A DNA stretch of 64,000 nt from the NCBI GenBank assembly GCA_035995205.1, contig DASYKS010000041.1, positions 62,001 through 126,000 on the forward strand, read 5' to 3'. This document shows, one piece after another, positions 34,268 to 42,796 of the stretch. The number at the start of each line of letters is the position of its first letter. Position 1 is the stretch's first letter. The position numbers were made by a program, and so were the translations under genes. The DNA is from DASYKS01 sp035995205. Lineage in GTDB: Bacteria > Acidobacteriota > Thermoanaerobaculia > Multivoradales > UBA5704. The notes under the pieces are model-generated. The model did not search any database. It saw nothing but the letters and a program-made list of their open reading frames with translations, and had not been told where the DNA came from.

Positions 34268-34371
34268 CTCCTGGGAGCGCCAGGCTCCAGCCTGGCGTTT
34301 TTCGCAGCAAGGCAGAGTCTCGGTACACCGAACCCAAAGGCGACCAGGCTGGAGCCTGGCGCTCCCAGGAG
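34268..34371. repeat. Dispersed palindromic element PAL-2, copy B
   Basis: Outer arms of 28 nt are perfectly complementary: 34268-34295 (CTCCTGGGAGCG then CCAGGCTCCAGCCTGG) and 34344-34371. Each arm also contains its own 16-nt palindrome around CCAGGCT/AGCCTGG, so the DNA or RNA can fold as one long hairpin or two small ones. It fills the gap between mqnD and gph. Its right end (AGGAG, 34367-34371) lies 8 nt before the first gph codon and may serve as the Shine-Dalgarno. Confidence 0.88.
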
Positions 34372-34379
34372 AAAAGCCC

Positions 34380-35027
34380 CTGCATCCAAGTGGAATCGTC
34401 TTCGACCTCGACGGCACGCTGATCGATTCGCGCCATGATCTGGCCACGGCGGTCAATCGGCTACGTGCCGAATTGGGGATGGCGCCGCTTGCGATAGATG
34501 TGGTCGTCGGCATGGTGGGGGAGGGCGCCCGGACGTTGGTCTCGCGCGCGCTCGGTCCGGATTTCCCTCCCGACCGTTTTGAGGCGGCTTTTTCCTCTTA
34601 CCGGAGCTTTTATCGAGACGTCTGCTTGGACGCCACCGTTCCCTACAAGGGAATCCCCGAGTTGCTCGCCGAGCTATCGCCGCGCTACCCGCTCGCGGTG
34701 CTCACCAACAAGGGTGAGCAACTCTCCCGAGTCATCCTCGAAGGCCTTGGCCTCGCCCGTTACTTTCGCGCCGTTGTCGGCGGCGACTCGCTGCCCGCCC
34801 GCAAACCCGATCCGGGAGGCCTGGTCCACCTGGCCGACCTCTTCGGGGTACCCGTCGAGAGCGTTCTCCTCGTAGGAGACAGCCGTTTCGACGCCGAGAC
34901 CGCCCAAGCCGCAGGCTGCCGCTTCGCCTTGGTCGAGTGGGGGTTCGCGACGCCCGAGGAGCAGGAGGAAATGGCGGAGGATCTAAAGGTTCGAACGGCA
35001 GGGGCGCTGGCGGCGGCGCTTACATAG
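34380..35027 (+). CDS. HAD-family phosphatase, phosphoglycolate phosphatase-like
   Basis: About 215 residues. HAD motif I is VFDLDGTLIDS at the very N-terminus, motif II AVLTNKGE, motif III Lys in ARKPDPGG and motif IV LLVGDSRFDAETAQAAG. The cap sits between I and II, as in Gph (removes 2-phosphoglycolate after DNA repair or oxygenase side reactions). The start is unusual: no ATG, GTG or TTG lies in frame between the repeat and motif I. The best guess is CTG 34380, 8 nt after an AGGAG supplied by PAL-2. The frame is open upstream through the repeat into mqnD, so readthrough initiation is possible. It overlaps the convergent PIN gene by 8 nt. Confidence 0.8.
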   Translation: MHPSGIVFDLDGTLIDSRHDLATAVNRLRAELGMAPLAIDVVVGMVGEGARTLVSRALGPDFPPDRFEAAFSSYRSFYRDVCLDATVPYKGIPELLAELSPRYPLAVLTNKGEQLSRVILEGLGLARYFRAVVGGDSLPARKPDPGGLVHLADLFGVPVESVLLVGDSRFDAETAQAAGCRFALVEWGFATPEEQEEMAEDLKVRTAGALAAALT

Positions 35028-35442
35028 TTTGGAGTGCGCCTGGGGTATAGACCGAGAGGCCTACCTCCCGGGCGGCGTCGGTCAAGCGCCGGTCGTACGA
35101 CACGATCCCGGCCAACTCGTCGCCGAGCGCAAGAGCGCTGGCGAGGTGAAGTGCATCGAGGGAGCGTAGGGTCGCCGGTTCGAGGGCGGCCGCAGCGACT
35201 GCCAGGGTGGGTGACAGCTCGATCTGCTCTATGTTGTCAAGAACCTGGCTGGCCCGCGAAAGCAAGTTATCAGGAACTTCGGGCAGTCTACGAACGGCCC
35301 TCGGGACCTCCGTCGTCGCAAGGATGCTCGAAATTCGCCGAGGGTAGGCGCTTAGGAAGTCGAAGAGCGCTTCGCTTTCGGCCTCCCGAACCACCAGTTT
35401 CACGAGTGCGGAAGAGTCGAGGTAGAGAGCGGCCTTCGCCAT
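35020..35442 (-). CDS. PIN-domain toxin (VapC-like)
   Basis: A 140-residue PIN ribonuclease. Acidic residues: Asp9 in LYLDSSALVKLVV, Glu in ILATTEVPRAVRR (~45), Asp in LRSLDALHLASALAL (~96) and Asp in VSYDRRLTDAA (~115). The LYLDSSALVKL opening is typical of VapC toxins, which cut tRNA or rRNA. Its ATG follows the stop of the preceding small gene by 3 nt, the usual antitoxin-toxin order. It overlaps the convergent gph 3' end by 8 nt. Confidence 0.88.
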   Translation of the reverse strand: MAKAALYLDSSALVKLVVREAESEALFDFLSAYPRRISSILATTEVPRAVRRLPEVPDNLLSRASQVLDNIEQIELSPTLAVAAAALEPATLRSLDALHLASALALGDELAGIVSYDRRLTDAAREVGLSVYTPGALQTM

Positions 35443-35445
35443 TCG

Positions 35446-35715
35446 CTAAAGGCGCTCCTCTCGCTGCTCCTTGAGCGACTGGCTGAGTGACAGCCCTTGA
35501 AGGGAAATTGTCGGCGGCCCCAAGCTCAGCAAGTCGCCCTTTGCGGGGATGACCTTGGGTCGGTCCGCACTATGAGTCTTATCGGGAGAGAGTTTCGAGT
35601 CCTCCGATTTAGGGCGCTTCAACCAAGCGATGGTCCCGATCGCCGCCTGCCTGCCGGCCTTACCACCATAGTCGACCTCGTCAGGTGGTTCTCTCTTTGG
35701 ATCGCGGATAGCCAT
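35446..35715 (-). CDS. Probable antitoxin partner of the PIN toxin
   Basis: An 89-residue, charged protein directly upstream of a VapC-like toxin (3-nt gap). The C-terminal part (GPPTISLQGLSLSQSLKEQRE) has the short hydrophobic-then-charged shape of antitoxin tails that bind the PIN groove. The N-terminal half (RDPKREPPDEVDYGGKAGRQ) is not a recognisable DNA-binding domain such as AbrB, RHH or Phd. The role is inferred from position and size. Confidence 0.55.
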   Translation of the reverse strand: MAIRDPKREPPDEVDYGGKAGRQAAIGTIAWLKRPKSEDSKLSPDKTHSADRPKVIPAKGDLLSLGPPTISLQGLSLSQSLKEQREERL

Positions 35716-35775
35716 AGTTCATTCTCCCCTTCTCCCCTAAAGAGTCTACTCCCATCGGCGAACTCCTGACGTCCT

Positions 35776-36180
35776 CTATCGAGGCGCCAGCCGAAACGGC
35801 GCCGGGAACAGCTCGGCCAGCGTGGTCTCTTCGCGCTCGCCGGCCGGGTTGACCATGACGATCGGCAGGTCTTCGGCAAACTCGGCGAGGGTTTGGCGGC
35901 AGAGGCCGCAGGGACGTGCGGGGGGGGAGGATTCGGTGGCAACGGCCAGGGCCACCGGGTGCTGGAGGCCAGCGTTCACGGCTTTCGAGACCGCATTCCG
36001 CTCGGCGCAGATCGAGAGCGCGGGGATCGAGTTCTCGACGTTGGCCGCCGCTTGGATCGAGCCGTCCTCCATCAGGAGCGCCGCTCCGACCGCGTAGTGG
36101 CTATAAGGGGAGTACGAACGGCTCCGGGCGTCCTCGGCGGCGCGGATCAGGGGTTCCCAGTCGATCGGCGTTTTTGTCAT
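35776..36180 (-). CDS. cdd: Cytidine deaminase
   Basis: A 134-residue zinc hydrolase of pyrimidine salvage (cytidine or deoxycytidine to uridine). Zinc site: SICAERNAVSKAV (~50; Cys and catalytic Glu) and PCGLCRQTLAEF (~85; two Cys). The substrate-recognising NVEN segment is NVENSIPAL. ATG 36180 is preferred over 36192 because a TAGAAT box (36191-36196) lies 10 nt upstream and overlaps the longer start. Divergent from icd. Confidence 0.94.
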   Translation of the reverse strand: MTKTPIDWEPLIRAAEDARSRSYSPYSHYAVGAALLMEDGSIQAAANVENSIPALSICAERNAVSKAVNAGLQHPVALAVATESSPPARPCGLCRQTLAEFAEDLPIVMVNPAGEREETTLAELFPAPFRLAPR

Positions 36181-36190
36181 TTCAGGCGTC

Positions 36191-36196
36191 ATTCTA
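36191..36196 (-). promoter_or_regulatory. -10 box (TAGAAT) of cdd, likely leaderless
   Basis: TAGAAT on the minus strand, 10 nt before ATG 36180; overlaps the alternative start codon at 36192, which decides for the shorter protein. Confidence 0.5.
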
Positions 36197-36229
36197 CGCC
36201 CGGCCGGACGGTTCGGAGGATGGGCCTGT

Positions 36230-36235
36230 TATAGT
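36230..36235 (+). promoter_or_regulatory. -10 box (TATAGT) of icd
   Basis: TATAGT lies ~90 nt before the icd GTG start, giving a conventional leader with a strong Shine-Dalgarno. No good -35 is visible. Confidence 0.4.
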
Positions 36236-36324
36236 TCGCGGCCTGACTCGAAAGTTCGATTGCCGTCCGGCGATCTTGGTCCATTCCGCAGTGAGATTCC
36301 GTTTTGTGTACGAAGGAGGGGCTC

Positions 36325-37575
36325 GTGGAGCGCCGATTCAATGACATGACGCCGCCCGCCGATGGGGGCGAGATTCAATGGCACGCGGCCGAGGGCCGTC
36401 TGGAAGTTCCCGATCGGCCGATCGTGCCGTTCATCGAAGGCGACGGCACCGGGCCGGACATCTGGCGGGCGACCCGCACGGTGCTCGACGGGGCGGTCGC
36501 GAAGACCTATGGCGGCACCCGTTCGATCGCCTGGTTCGAGGTGCTGGCGGGGGAAAAAGCGTTCACCGCTAAGAACGAATGGCTGCCGAACGACACGGTC
36601 GATGCCATCCGCCACTATCGCGTGGCGCTCAAAGGGCCGCTCACGACCCCGGTCGGCGGCGGCATCCGCAGCCTGAACGTCGCCCTGCGCCAGATCCTCG
36701 ATCTCTACGCCTGCGTCCGCCCGGTGCGCTACTTCGCCGGGGTGCCGTCGCCGGTCAAAGAACCCGAAAAGGTCGACATGGTGCTGTTCCGCGAGAACAT
36801 CGAGGACGTCTATTCCGGCATCGAATGGGCGGCGGATTCCGAAGGCGCAAACGCCCTGATCGAGTTCCTGGCCAAAGCCGGCAAGAACGTCCGCCCCGGC
36901 AGCGGCATCGGGATCAAGCCGATCTCGAAGTTCGGCAGCCAGCGTCTGGTGGTGAAGGCGATCCGCTACGCGCTCGAATTCGGCAAGAAGAGCGTCACCC
37001 TGGTGCACAAGGGAAACATCATGAAGTTCACCGAGGGAGCGTTCAAAGATTGGGGCTACGAGGTCGCCCGCGAGCAGTTCGGCGACCGAACGATCACCGA
37101 GACCGAGCTGTGGGATCAGCACGGCGGCAAGGCCCCCGAGGGCAAACTGGTGATCAAGGACCGGATCGCCGACTCGATGTTCCAACAGGCCCTGCTCCGC
37201 CCCGACGAGTACGACGTGCTCGCGACCACGAACCTGAACGGCGACTACCTCTCGGACGCCCTCGCGGCCCAGGTCGGTGGTCTCGGCATCGCGCCGGGCA
37301 GCAACGAGGGGGACGGCTACGCGGTGTTCGAAGCGACCCATGGCACGGCGCCGAAGTACGCGAACCTGGACAAGATCAACCCCGGCTCGCTGATCCTCTC
37401 CGGCGCGATGATGCTCCGTTGGCTCGGCTGGCCCGAAGCGGCCCTGGCGGTCGAAAACGGCCTGGGTGCCACCATCGCCCAAAAGCGCGTCACCTACGAT
37501 CTCGAACGGCAGATGGAGGGGGCGACGCTCTTGAAGACCTCCGAGTTCGCCGCCGCGATCGTCGAGAACCTTTAG
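36325..37575 (+). CDS. icd: Isocitrate dehydrogenase (NADP-type)
   Basis: A 416-residue TCA-cycle enzyme that oxidises isocitrate to 2-oxoglutarate. Blocks: FIEGDGTGPDIW (~37), the substrate-binding loop GPLTTPVGGGIRSLNVALRQ with the regulatory Ser (~115), VLFRENIEDVYSGIEW, KGNIMKFTEGAF, ATTNLNGDYLSDALAAQVGG and ATHGTAPKYANLDKINPGS. The size and GGGIRSLNVALRQ pattern fit the E. coli-like NADP class. GTG 36325 was chosen because AAGGAGGG ends 4 nt upstream; a longer frame from 36304 lacks one. mdh follows after 36 nt in the same direction. Confidence 0.96.
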   Translation: MERRFNDMTPPADGGEIQWHAAEGRLEVPDRPIVPFIEGDGTGPDIWRATRTVLDGAVAKTYGGTRSIAWFEVLAGEKAFTAKNEWLPNDTVDAIRHYRVALKGPLTTPVGGGIRSLNVALRQILDLYACVRPVRYFAGVPSPVKEPEKVDMVLFRENIEDVYSGIEWAADSEGANALIEFLAKAGKNVRPGSGIGIKPISKFGSQRLVVKAIRYALEFGKKSVTLVHKGNIMKFTEGAFKDWGYEVAREQFGDRTITETELWDQHGGKAPEGKLVIKDRIADSMFQQALLRPDEYDVLATTNLNGDYLSDALAAQVGGLGIAPGSNEGDGYAVFEATHGTAPKYANLDKINPGSLILSGAMMLRWLGWPEAALAVENGLGATIAQKRVTYDLERQMEGATLLKTSEFAAAIVENL

Positions 37576-37611
37576 TCTTCAGAATCCACATCGAAACGGA
37601 GATCTCGTCCG

Positions 37612-38538
37612 ATGCAACATAAAGTGACCGTAGTAGGCGCCGGCAACGTCGGCGCGACCCTCGCGCAGCGGATCGCCGAGGCGGATTTGGCCGACGTGGT
37701 GATGATCGACGTCGCGGCCGACCTGGCGACCGGCAAAGCGCTCGACATGATGGAGGCCGCACCGGTGGTCGGTTTCAACGCCAAGATAACCGGTGGCGGC
37801 GACTACTCGACGACCGCCGGGTCGGACGTCTGCGTGATCACCGCGGGTCTCGCGAGAAAGCCCGGCATGTCGCGCGACGACCTGCTGAACAAGAACACCG
37901 AGATCGTCAAAGGTTGTGTCGAGCAGCTGATCCTCCACTCGCCGAACACGATCCTGATCCTGGTCACCAACCCGCTCGACGCGATGTGCGAAGTGGCACG
38001 CCGCGCCTCGGGCTTCCCGCGCGAGCGGGTGTTCGGCATGGCCGGGGTGCTCGACGCCGCGCGCATGCGTTGGTTCATCGCGGACGAGCTGAAGGTTTCG
38101 GTGGAAGACGTCGACGCGTTCGTTCTCGGTGGGCACGGCGACACGATGGTGCCGGTCTCCCGTTTCGCGACGGTCGCGGGAATCCCCTTGCCGCAGCTTC
38201 TCTCCGCCGAGCGGATCGAGGCGATCAACCAGCGGACGAAGACCGGCGGCATCGAGATCGTCAACTATTACAAGACCGGCTCTGCCTATTACGCCCCCTC
38301 GGCTTCGACCTACGAGATGGTGGCGGCGATCCTTCACGACAAGAAGAAAATCCTCCCCTGCGCCGTGCTGCTCCAAGGTGAGTATGGCCTGGAGGGGCTG
38401 TTCGTCGGCGTTCCGGTCCGGCTCGGTCGCGGCGGCATGGAGCAAGTGATCGAGCTCACCCTGCTGCCGGAAGAGCAGGCGGCGCTGGAGAAGTCGGCCG
38501 CCGCGGTGCGCGAGCTGGTCGACGCCCTGCCGGCCTGA
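37612..38538 (+). CDS. mdh: Malate dehydrogenase
   Basis: A 308-residue NAD-dependent enzyme of the LDH-like MDH group. GAGNVGATLAQRIAE (Rossmann loop), ITAGLARKPGMSRDDLL (mobile loop with Arg), NPLDAM, GMAGVLDAARMRWFIA and GGHGDTMVPVSRFATVAG (catalytic His) are all present. It converts malate to oxaloacetate, and lies 36 nt after icd, probably in one transcript. GGAGAT lies ~8 nt before the ATG. PAL-3 follows downstream. Confidence 0.96.
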   Translation: MQHKVTVVGAGNVGATLAQRIAEADLADVVMIDVAADLATGKALDMMEAAPVVGFNAKITGGGDYSTTAGSDVCVITAGLARKPGMSRDDLLNKNTEIVKGCVEQLILHSPNTILILVTNPLDAMCEVARRASGFPRERVFGMAGVLDAARMRWFIADELKVSVEDVDAFVLGGHGDTMVPVSRFATVAGIPLPQLLSAERIEAINQRTKTGGIEIVNYYKTGSAYYAPSASTYEMVAAILHDKKKILPCAVLLQGEYGLEGLFVGVPVRLGRGGMEQVIELTLLPEEQAALEKSAAAVRELVDALPA

Positions 38539-38578
38539 GTGAGGTAGGGAAAGAGGGAAGGAAGGATCGCCAGGATTC

Positions 38579-38646
38579 GTAGGGCGGAGCTTGCCTCCGC
38601 CCTAGACTTGCGTGGATCGAGGGCGGAGGCAAGCTCCGCCCCTACG
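38579..38646. repeat. Dispersed palindrome PAL-3, paired unit
   Basis: Two facing units: CGTAGGG plus CGGAGCTTGCCTCCGCCCT on the left, and AGGGCGGAGG plus CAAGCTCCGCCCCTACG on the right. Each unit is itself a hairpin (GGCGGAG, loop CTTGC, CTCCGCC). It separates mdh from the SpoIIE gene. Related units lie at 49321-49455 and 50653-50790. Confidence 0.85.
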
Positions 38647-38755
38647 CGAAGTGGCTAATTCTTGGTGTAGCGGAGACGGGCCGCAACCCTGCGGCCCCCC
38701 GTCTCGTACTCTTCGGTGAGGTCGGTGGAGCGACCGGAGCGAAGGATTCGCAAAC

Positions 38756-41146
38756 ATGCGCAAGGCGAGCTGGATCGGCTGGGTCGGGATCGCGGCGCTT
38801 GGCGCGCTTGCCCTCCACTGGGTAGGTGTCCGTTCGCTGCCGACCCTGCCTACCCCGTGGACGACCACCCGGGCCGAAGCGACCGCGCTCGCGCTGGAGA
38901 AGATCGCGGAGCTGGGGCCCGCGGTTCCCAACCCTTACGTCGTGGTCCGCCTCGACGGCGACCCTCTGGTCGAACGCCGGTTGCAGGTCTCTGCGCCTCG
39001 GCCGCCGCAACGCCTTCTTTCGCGGGTGCTCCATTGGGAAGTCGTGGTCTACCCGCGCGGAGTGACGCGCGACGAATGGACCTATCGGGCCGAGATCTCG
39101 CTGTCCGGCGAGGTGCTTTCGCTCGTCCGGCGGGTCGACGAGAGCGAACCGGGGGCCACGATCACCGAGGCCGAGGCCCTGCGTCAGGCGCGGACGTTTC
39201 TCGTCGAGCAGGGTGTCGACCTTTCCCCCCTCGGCCCTCCGGAGTTCCGTCGGCGCCAGCTCTCGGCTCGCACCGATACGACCGTCCGGTATCCCGTGCA
39301 CCGTTCGGGGCTCGAAGCCGCCAAGGTCACCTATGGCGTCGAGGTCACGTTTGCCGGAGACCGGTTGATCGGCTTTGGATCTTGGTTCGAAGATCCGCAT
39401 CGGACCGACCTACAGCCGGTGGTCCGGCAGATGACGTTCGTCAGCATCGGCGGGCTGGTCCTGCTATTCGGGCTGCTGCTCTCTCTGGCGCCGCCGTTCC
39501 TTTCGCGCTACCACGAAGGATTGATCGGGGTTCGCCGCGCCGCGCAGGTGTTCGGTTTGGTGATCGCGGCGGGGCTGCTGGCGCTCGCTCTGATCATCCG
39601 GTCGAGCGCTCAGGGGCTCGGCCTCGGCATCGCGACCCGCGAGCAGACGACCTGGGTGTACGCGCTGGTGCTGACGCTTTTCAACGTCCTGCCGAGCGGC
39701 ATCGCCGCCTTCTTCGCCTGGGCGGTGGGGGAGTCGATCTGCCGCGAGCGCTGGGGCGACAAGCTCGCGGCGTTCGACGGCCTGTTCCTGGGCGAATGGG
39801 GCAACGCCACGGTGGCGCGCTCGGCGCTTGCTGGAGTCTCGGGTGGAGTCGCTCTTGCCGGGGCGCTCGCACTCCTCTGCTTGTTGCTCGCGCAGAGCTC
39901 CGCGTGGCCCGTGGTTTCGTTCCTTCTCCCCTCGACCGAAGGCTCGGCGGCGCCTTCGGTCGAGATGGTCACGGAGCTGATCTGGGGCAGCCTCGGGCCG
40001 ATCCTCGCGGTTCTCCTCTGCCTGCTGCCGACGGTCGAGCGCCGCTTGGGTCCTTGGCTCGGCGGCCTGGTCGGCGCGGTGCTGCTCACCCCGTTCGTCT
40101 TCTCGCCCGCGATGCCGATTCCGGTGCTGTCGGGTCTGCTCGTCGCGTTCGTTCTGGCGGCTGGCGTCGTGGCGATCTTCCGCGGTGTCGATTTGCTCGC
40201 GGCGCTCTTGGCGGCGTTCGTGGCCTGCGTCGCCCTCGCCGGCTATCCCCTGCTCGTCGCGGCCGATGCGAGCCTTCAGGCGCACGGTTGGGCGGCGCTC
40301 GGTCTTCTGGCACTGCCGCTGCTCGCGAGCCTCCGTTTCTTGGGCTCGGAGAGCGAAAGGGTCTATCGCTACGAGGACATTCCGCCTCACGTGCGCCGGA
40401 TCGCCGAGCGCGAGCGCCAGCGCGTCGAGCTCGAAACCGCACGCGGCATCCAAAGCTCTATCCTGCCCGATCTGCCGCCGCGTTTGAGCGGCATCGACAT
40501 CGCTCATAAGTATCTGCCCGCAAGCGAGGTGGGCGGCGATTTCTACGACGTCCTGGCGCTCGAAGACGGCCGGGTGGCGGTCGCAATTGGCGACGTCGCG
40601 GGCCACGGTGTTTCCTCCGGCCTGGTGATGTCGATGGCGAAATCCGCGCTCGCGGTCCAGGTCACGTTCGATCCGGCGATCGAGGCGGTCTTTACGACCC
40701 TTAACCGGACGGTTTTCCAGAGCGCCCGCAGGCGCCTGCTCACCACCCTCTGCTACGCCCTGATCGATCCGATCCGCCGCGAGGTCCACTACGCGAGCGC
40801 GGGACACCTCTACCCCTATCTCGTTTCCTTGAACGGCCGGGTCGAGCCGCTCGAATCGATCGCCTACCCGCTTGGAGTCCGCGGCCACCTCGACATTTCC
40901 CCGCGCGCCGCCAAAGTCGCACCGGGCGACGCGATCTTCATGTTCAGCGACGGCCTGGTCGAAGCGCGCGGCACGAAAAGCGACGAGTCCTACGGCTTCG
41001 AGCGCCTGGAGCAAAGCCTCGCCCGCCACGCCGCTGGCTCGGTCGAAGCCCTCCAAAGAGGAGTCCTCGCCGACCTCGACCGTTTCACCGGCGCGATGCC
41101 GCGGGAAGACGACTTGACGATTTTAGTGCTGCGGGTGGCGGAGTAG
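38756..41146 (+). CDS. Polytopic membrane SpoIIE-type (PP2C) Ser/Thr phosphatase
   Basis: A 796-residue protein. TM1 (~8-25) precedes an extracytoplasmic region of ~200 residues with two related ~80-residue blocks (TRAEATALALEKIAELGP and TEAEALRQARTFLVEQGV). About eight to nine further TM helices occupy ~225-530, after which a linker (RRIAERERQRVELETARGIQ) leads to a PP2C/SpoIIE domain: EVGGDFYDVLAL, AIGDVAGHGVSSGLVMSM, FMFSDGLVEARG and REDDLTILVL. It probably relays an envelope signal to an anti-anti-sigma factor. The periplasmic repeats recall PepSY-like folds, but I cannot confirm this. Confidence 0.85.
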   Translation: MRKASWIGWVGIAALGALALHWVGVRSLPTLPTPWTTTRAEATALALEKIAELGPAVPNPYVVVRLDGDPLVERRLQVSAPRPPQRLLSRVLHWEVVVYPRGVTRDEWTYRAEISLSGEVLSLVRRVDESEPGATITEAEALRQARTFLVEQGVDLSPLGPPEFRRRQLSARTDTTVRYPVHRSGLEAAKVTYGVEVTFAGDRLIGFGSWFEDPHRTDLQPVVRQMTFVSIGGLVLLFGLLLSLAPPFLSRYHEGLIGVRRAAQVFGLVIAAGLLALALIIRSSAQGLGLGIATREQTTWVYALVLTLFNVLPSGIAAFFAWAVGESICRERWGDKLAAFDGLFLGEWGNATVARSALAGVSGGVALAGALALLCLLLAQSSAWPVVSFLLPSTEGSAAPSVEMVTELIWGSLGPILAVLLCLLPTVERRLGPWLGGLVGAVLLTPFVFSPAMPIPVLSGLLVAFVLAAGVVAIFRGVDLLAALLAAFVACVALAGYPLLVAADASLQAHGWAALGLLALPLLASLRFLGSESERVYRYEDIPPHVRRIAERERQRVELETARGIQSSILPDLPPRLSGIDIAHKYLPASEVGGDFYDVLALEDGRVAVAIGDVAGHGVSSGLVMSMAKSALAVQVTFDPAIEAVFTTLNRTVFQSARRRLLTTLCYALIDPIRREVHYASAGHLYPYLVSLNGRVEPLESIAYPLGVRGHLDISPRAAKVAPGDAIFMFSDGLVEARGTKSDESYGFERLEQSLARHAAGSVEALQRGVLADLDRFTGAMPREDDLTILVLRVAE

Positions 41147-41176
41147 GGAGCGAAGTGAAAGCTTCTCCCTGAGACC

Positions 41177-41193
41177 GCCGGCGTCTCGCCGGC
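41177..41193. terminator. Possible terminator hairpin between convergent genes
   Basis: GCCGGC, loop GTCTC, GCCGGC between the 3' ends of the SpoIIE gene and the RES-domain gene. The stem is short (6 bp) and no T-run follows on either strand. Confidence 0.3.
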
Positions 41194-41217
41194 AACCTCC
41201 ACGGAAGCCGAGTCCGC

Positions 41218-41862
41218 TCAGTCGCCGAGCAGGATCAGCTCCTCAGCCCGGGGCACGTCCAGAACCTCGATCCCGCACTCCTCGTGCAGGCGTTTGATCA
41301 GCGCTGGCGAGATGGCGGCTTCGCGCCCTCTCTTCCATTTTTTCCTTTCGCCGTGGAGACCGAACAGCGCCACCGTGACTTTGCGGGCGGGATCATGGCG
41401 TGGCCAATAGACGAGGCCTGGAGAGCCGGCTGCGTGGAGCGCGGCGGCCCACGCCTGGGGGCTTTCATAGGGAACGAGCGTGCCGATCTCCGCGGTGATG
41501 CCGAAACGGACGGCCTCTCGAGAGGTCAAATCGGCGAGATCCAGCGCTTCGGGCAACCGGAGCTTCCGTAGAGATCGGGCCCTTAGAAAGTCTGAGGAGA
41601 TGGCGCCTCGCTCCAGATCCGGACCCATGACCTCAAGAAGGGCCGAGATCTCGTCCGTAGCGAGATAGCAAGTCCCATCGGGCTCCGCCAGGTCAAACCG
41701 GCCTCGCATCGAGCTGCCGAACCACCAGGGTCCGCGACCGCGACGTACGACTCGAAACAGCTCTGTCGCCGGGGAGAATCGACGGACCGGAAAGCCTTCT
41801 AGTGCGGCAGTCTCGTCGGGAGGCCGGCGCAGGCTGGCCACTTCGCGGGCTGTGCGCGGCAT
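41218..41862 (-). CDS. RES-domain toxin
   Basis: A 214-residue RES-domain protein. Family residues: Arg in ELFRVVRRGRGPWWFGS and MRGRFD (~35-55), Glu in YLATDEISALLEVMG (~75) and the later Ser/Pro-rich loop (PYESPQAWAAAL). RES toxins such as MbcT and ParT degrade NAD+ or ADP-ribosylate targets, halting growth. The gene follows its putative antitoxin by 12 nt, in the usual Xre-RES order. The protein is on the long side for the family (150-230). Confidence 0.85.
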   Translation of the reverse strand: MPRTAREVASLRRPPDETAALEGFPVRRFSPATELFRVVRRGRGPWWFGSSMRGRFDLAEPDGTCYLATDEISALLEVMGPDLERGAISSDFLRARSLRKLRLPEALDLADLTSREAVRFGITAEIGTLVPYESPQAWAAALHAAGSPGLVYWPRHDPARKVTVALFGLHGERKKWKRGREAAISPALIKRLHEECGIEVLDVPRAEELILLGD

Positions 41863-41874
41863 TGCGGGGGAGGA

Positions 41875-42411
41875 CTATTCGGAAAAGCGCCGAGCCGCGT
41901 CCCGCGCCAGGGCGATGGCCGGTTCGAGATCTCGGCTCTGCCGGAGCCATTCCACCACGGAGCGGCCTTCGAGAGCCTGGGACGGGGAGACGAGCCAGCC
42001 CGCGATCGTCCAGTCGTCTACTTCCACTCCTCGGAAGCTTTGGAGGACTTCGGCAAGTCCTCGTAGGATCTGGTTCTTGGCGTCGAACTGGAAGGATGGG
42101 TAGACCACGACGCCATCGGCGGTTTTGAGGCCGAGAATCGTTCGCCGTTCCCGGCGGTCCGCCAAGGCCTGCCGGGAAATCCCGCCGCACATCTTGGCGA
42201 CCTGGGTGGTGCCGTAGAAAGGGCCGATGACATCGTTCCATCGCGAAATTGCGGGCACCGCCTGAAGCATCCGCGCCGCAAGCTCGTCGGCCGAACCGAG
42301 CTCGTCCAAGGAGCGCCCATGTTCGGCAAAATTCGAAATTCGCACTTCGAGCCCGCGCCGAAGGCGGTTGGTCACCTGGTCGAGAAAGACATTGGCCATC
42401 GGTTGTGCCAT
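41875..42411 (-). CDS. Xre/MbcA/ParS-type antitoxin of the RES toxin
   Basis: A 178-residue antitoxin. The N-terminal half holds a likely DNA-binding domain (GISRQALADRRERRTILGLK), and the C-terminal MbcA/ParS toxin-binding domain shows VSPSQALEGRSVVEWLRQSR, with the conserved LxG...WL pattern. It should neutralise the RES toxin and repress the operon. Start ATG 42411 is preferred to TTG 42456 because the -10 box (42418-42423) and an inverted-repeat operator lie between them. Confidence 0.85.
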   Translation of the reverse strand: MAQPMANVFLDQVTNRLRRGLEVRISNFAEHGRSLDELGSADELAARMLQAVPAISRWNDVIGPFYGTTQVAKMCGGISRQALADRRERRTILGLKTADGVVVYPSFQFDAKNQILRGLAEVLQSFRGVEVDDWTIAGWLVSPSQALEGRSVVEWLRQSRDLEPAIALARDAARRFSE

Positions 42412-42417
42412 GGGATT

Positions 42418-42468
42418 AGGGTACTTCCGCAGTTCGTGGTGCGTCAAGGTCGTCAATGTCGTGACGCA
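42418..42468 (-). promoter_or_regulatory. Promoter and putative operator of the RES/Xre operon
   Basis: On the minus strand TTGACG (42442-42447), an 18-nt spacer and TACCCT (42418-42423) lie 6 nt before the antitoxin ATG. TGCGTCA (42440-42446) and TGACGCA (42462-42468) form a perfect 7-nt inverted repeat over the -35, a likely autoregulatory operator. 42469-42796 otherwise holds nothing recognisable. Confidence 0.65.
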
Positions 42469-42796
42469 GCGTCAAGGGCGTGGGTCTGGCGCGGTCTCAT
42501 CAGCGAAACCGGTGTTCGCGGTCGGATTGGGCGTCGCGCAGGTAGCGGCGGAGGTCGGTGACCACGGTTAGCCCGGCTCAGCTCCGCTGCCAACTAGTTT
42601 GGCTGGCAGGGAGACGCCGATCTTCATAGCTAAAGTAGTATCACCGCTTGGAATACCGAGGTATCTCCGGAACACTGCTGGTGACCCTGGAAGCCGGATA
42701 GCCAGCCTCTGACGGTGGTGTCCCGAGAAGGTGTTGATGCTGCTGGGAAGCAACCGGTTGGGATTCACTCATGGTTGGGGAGGGGGAGACTCGGAG

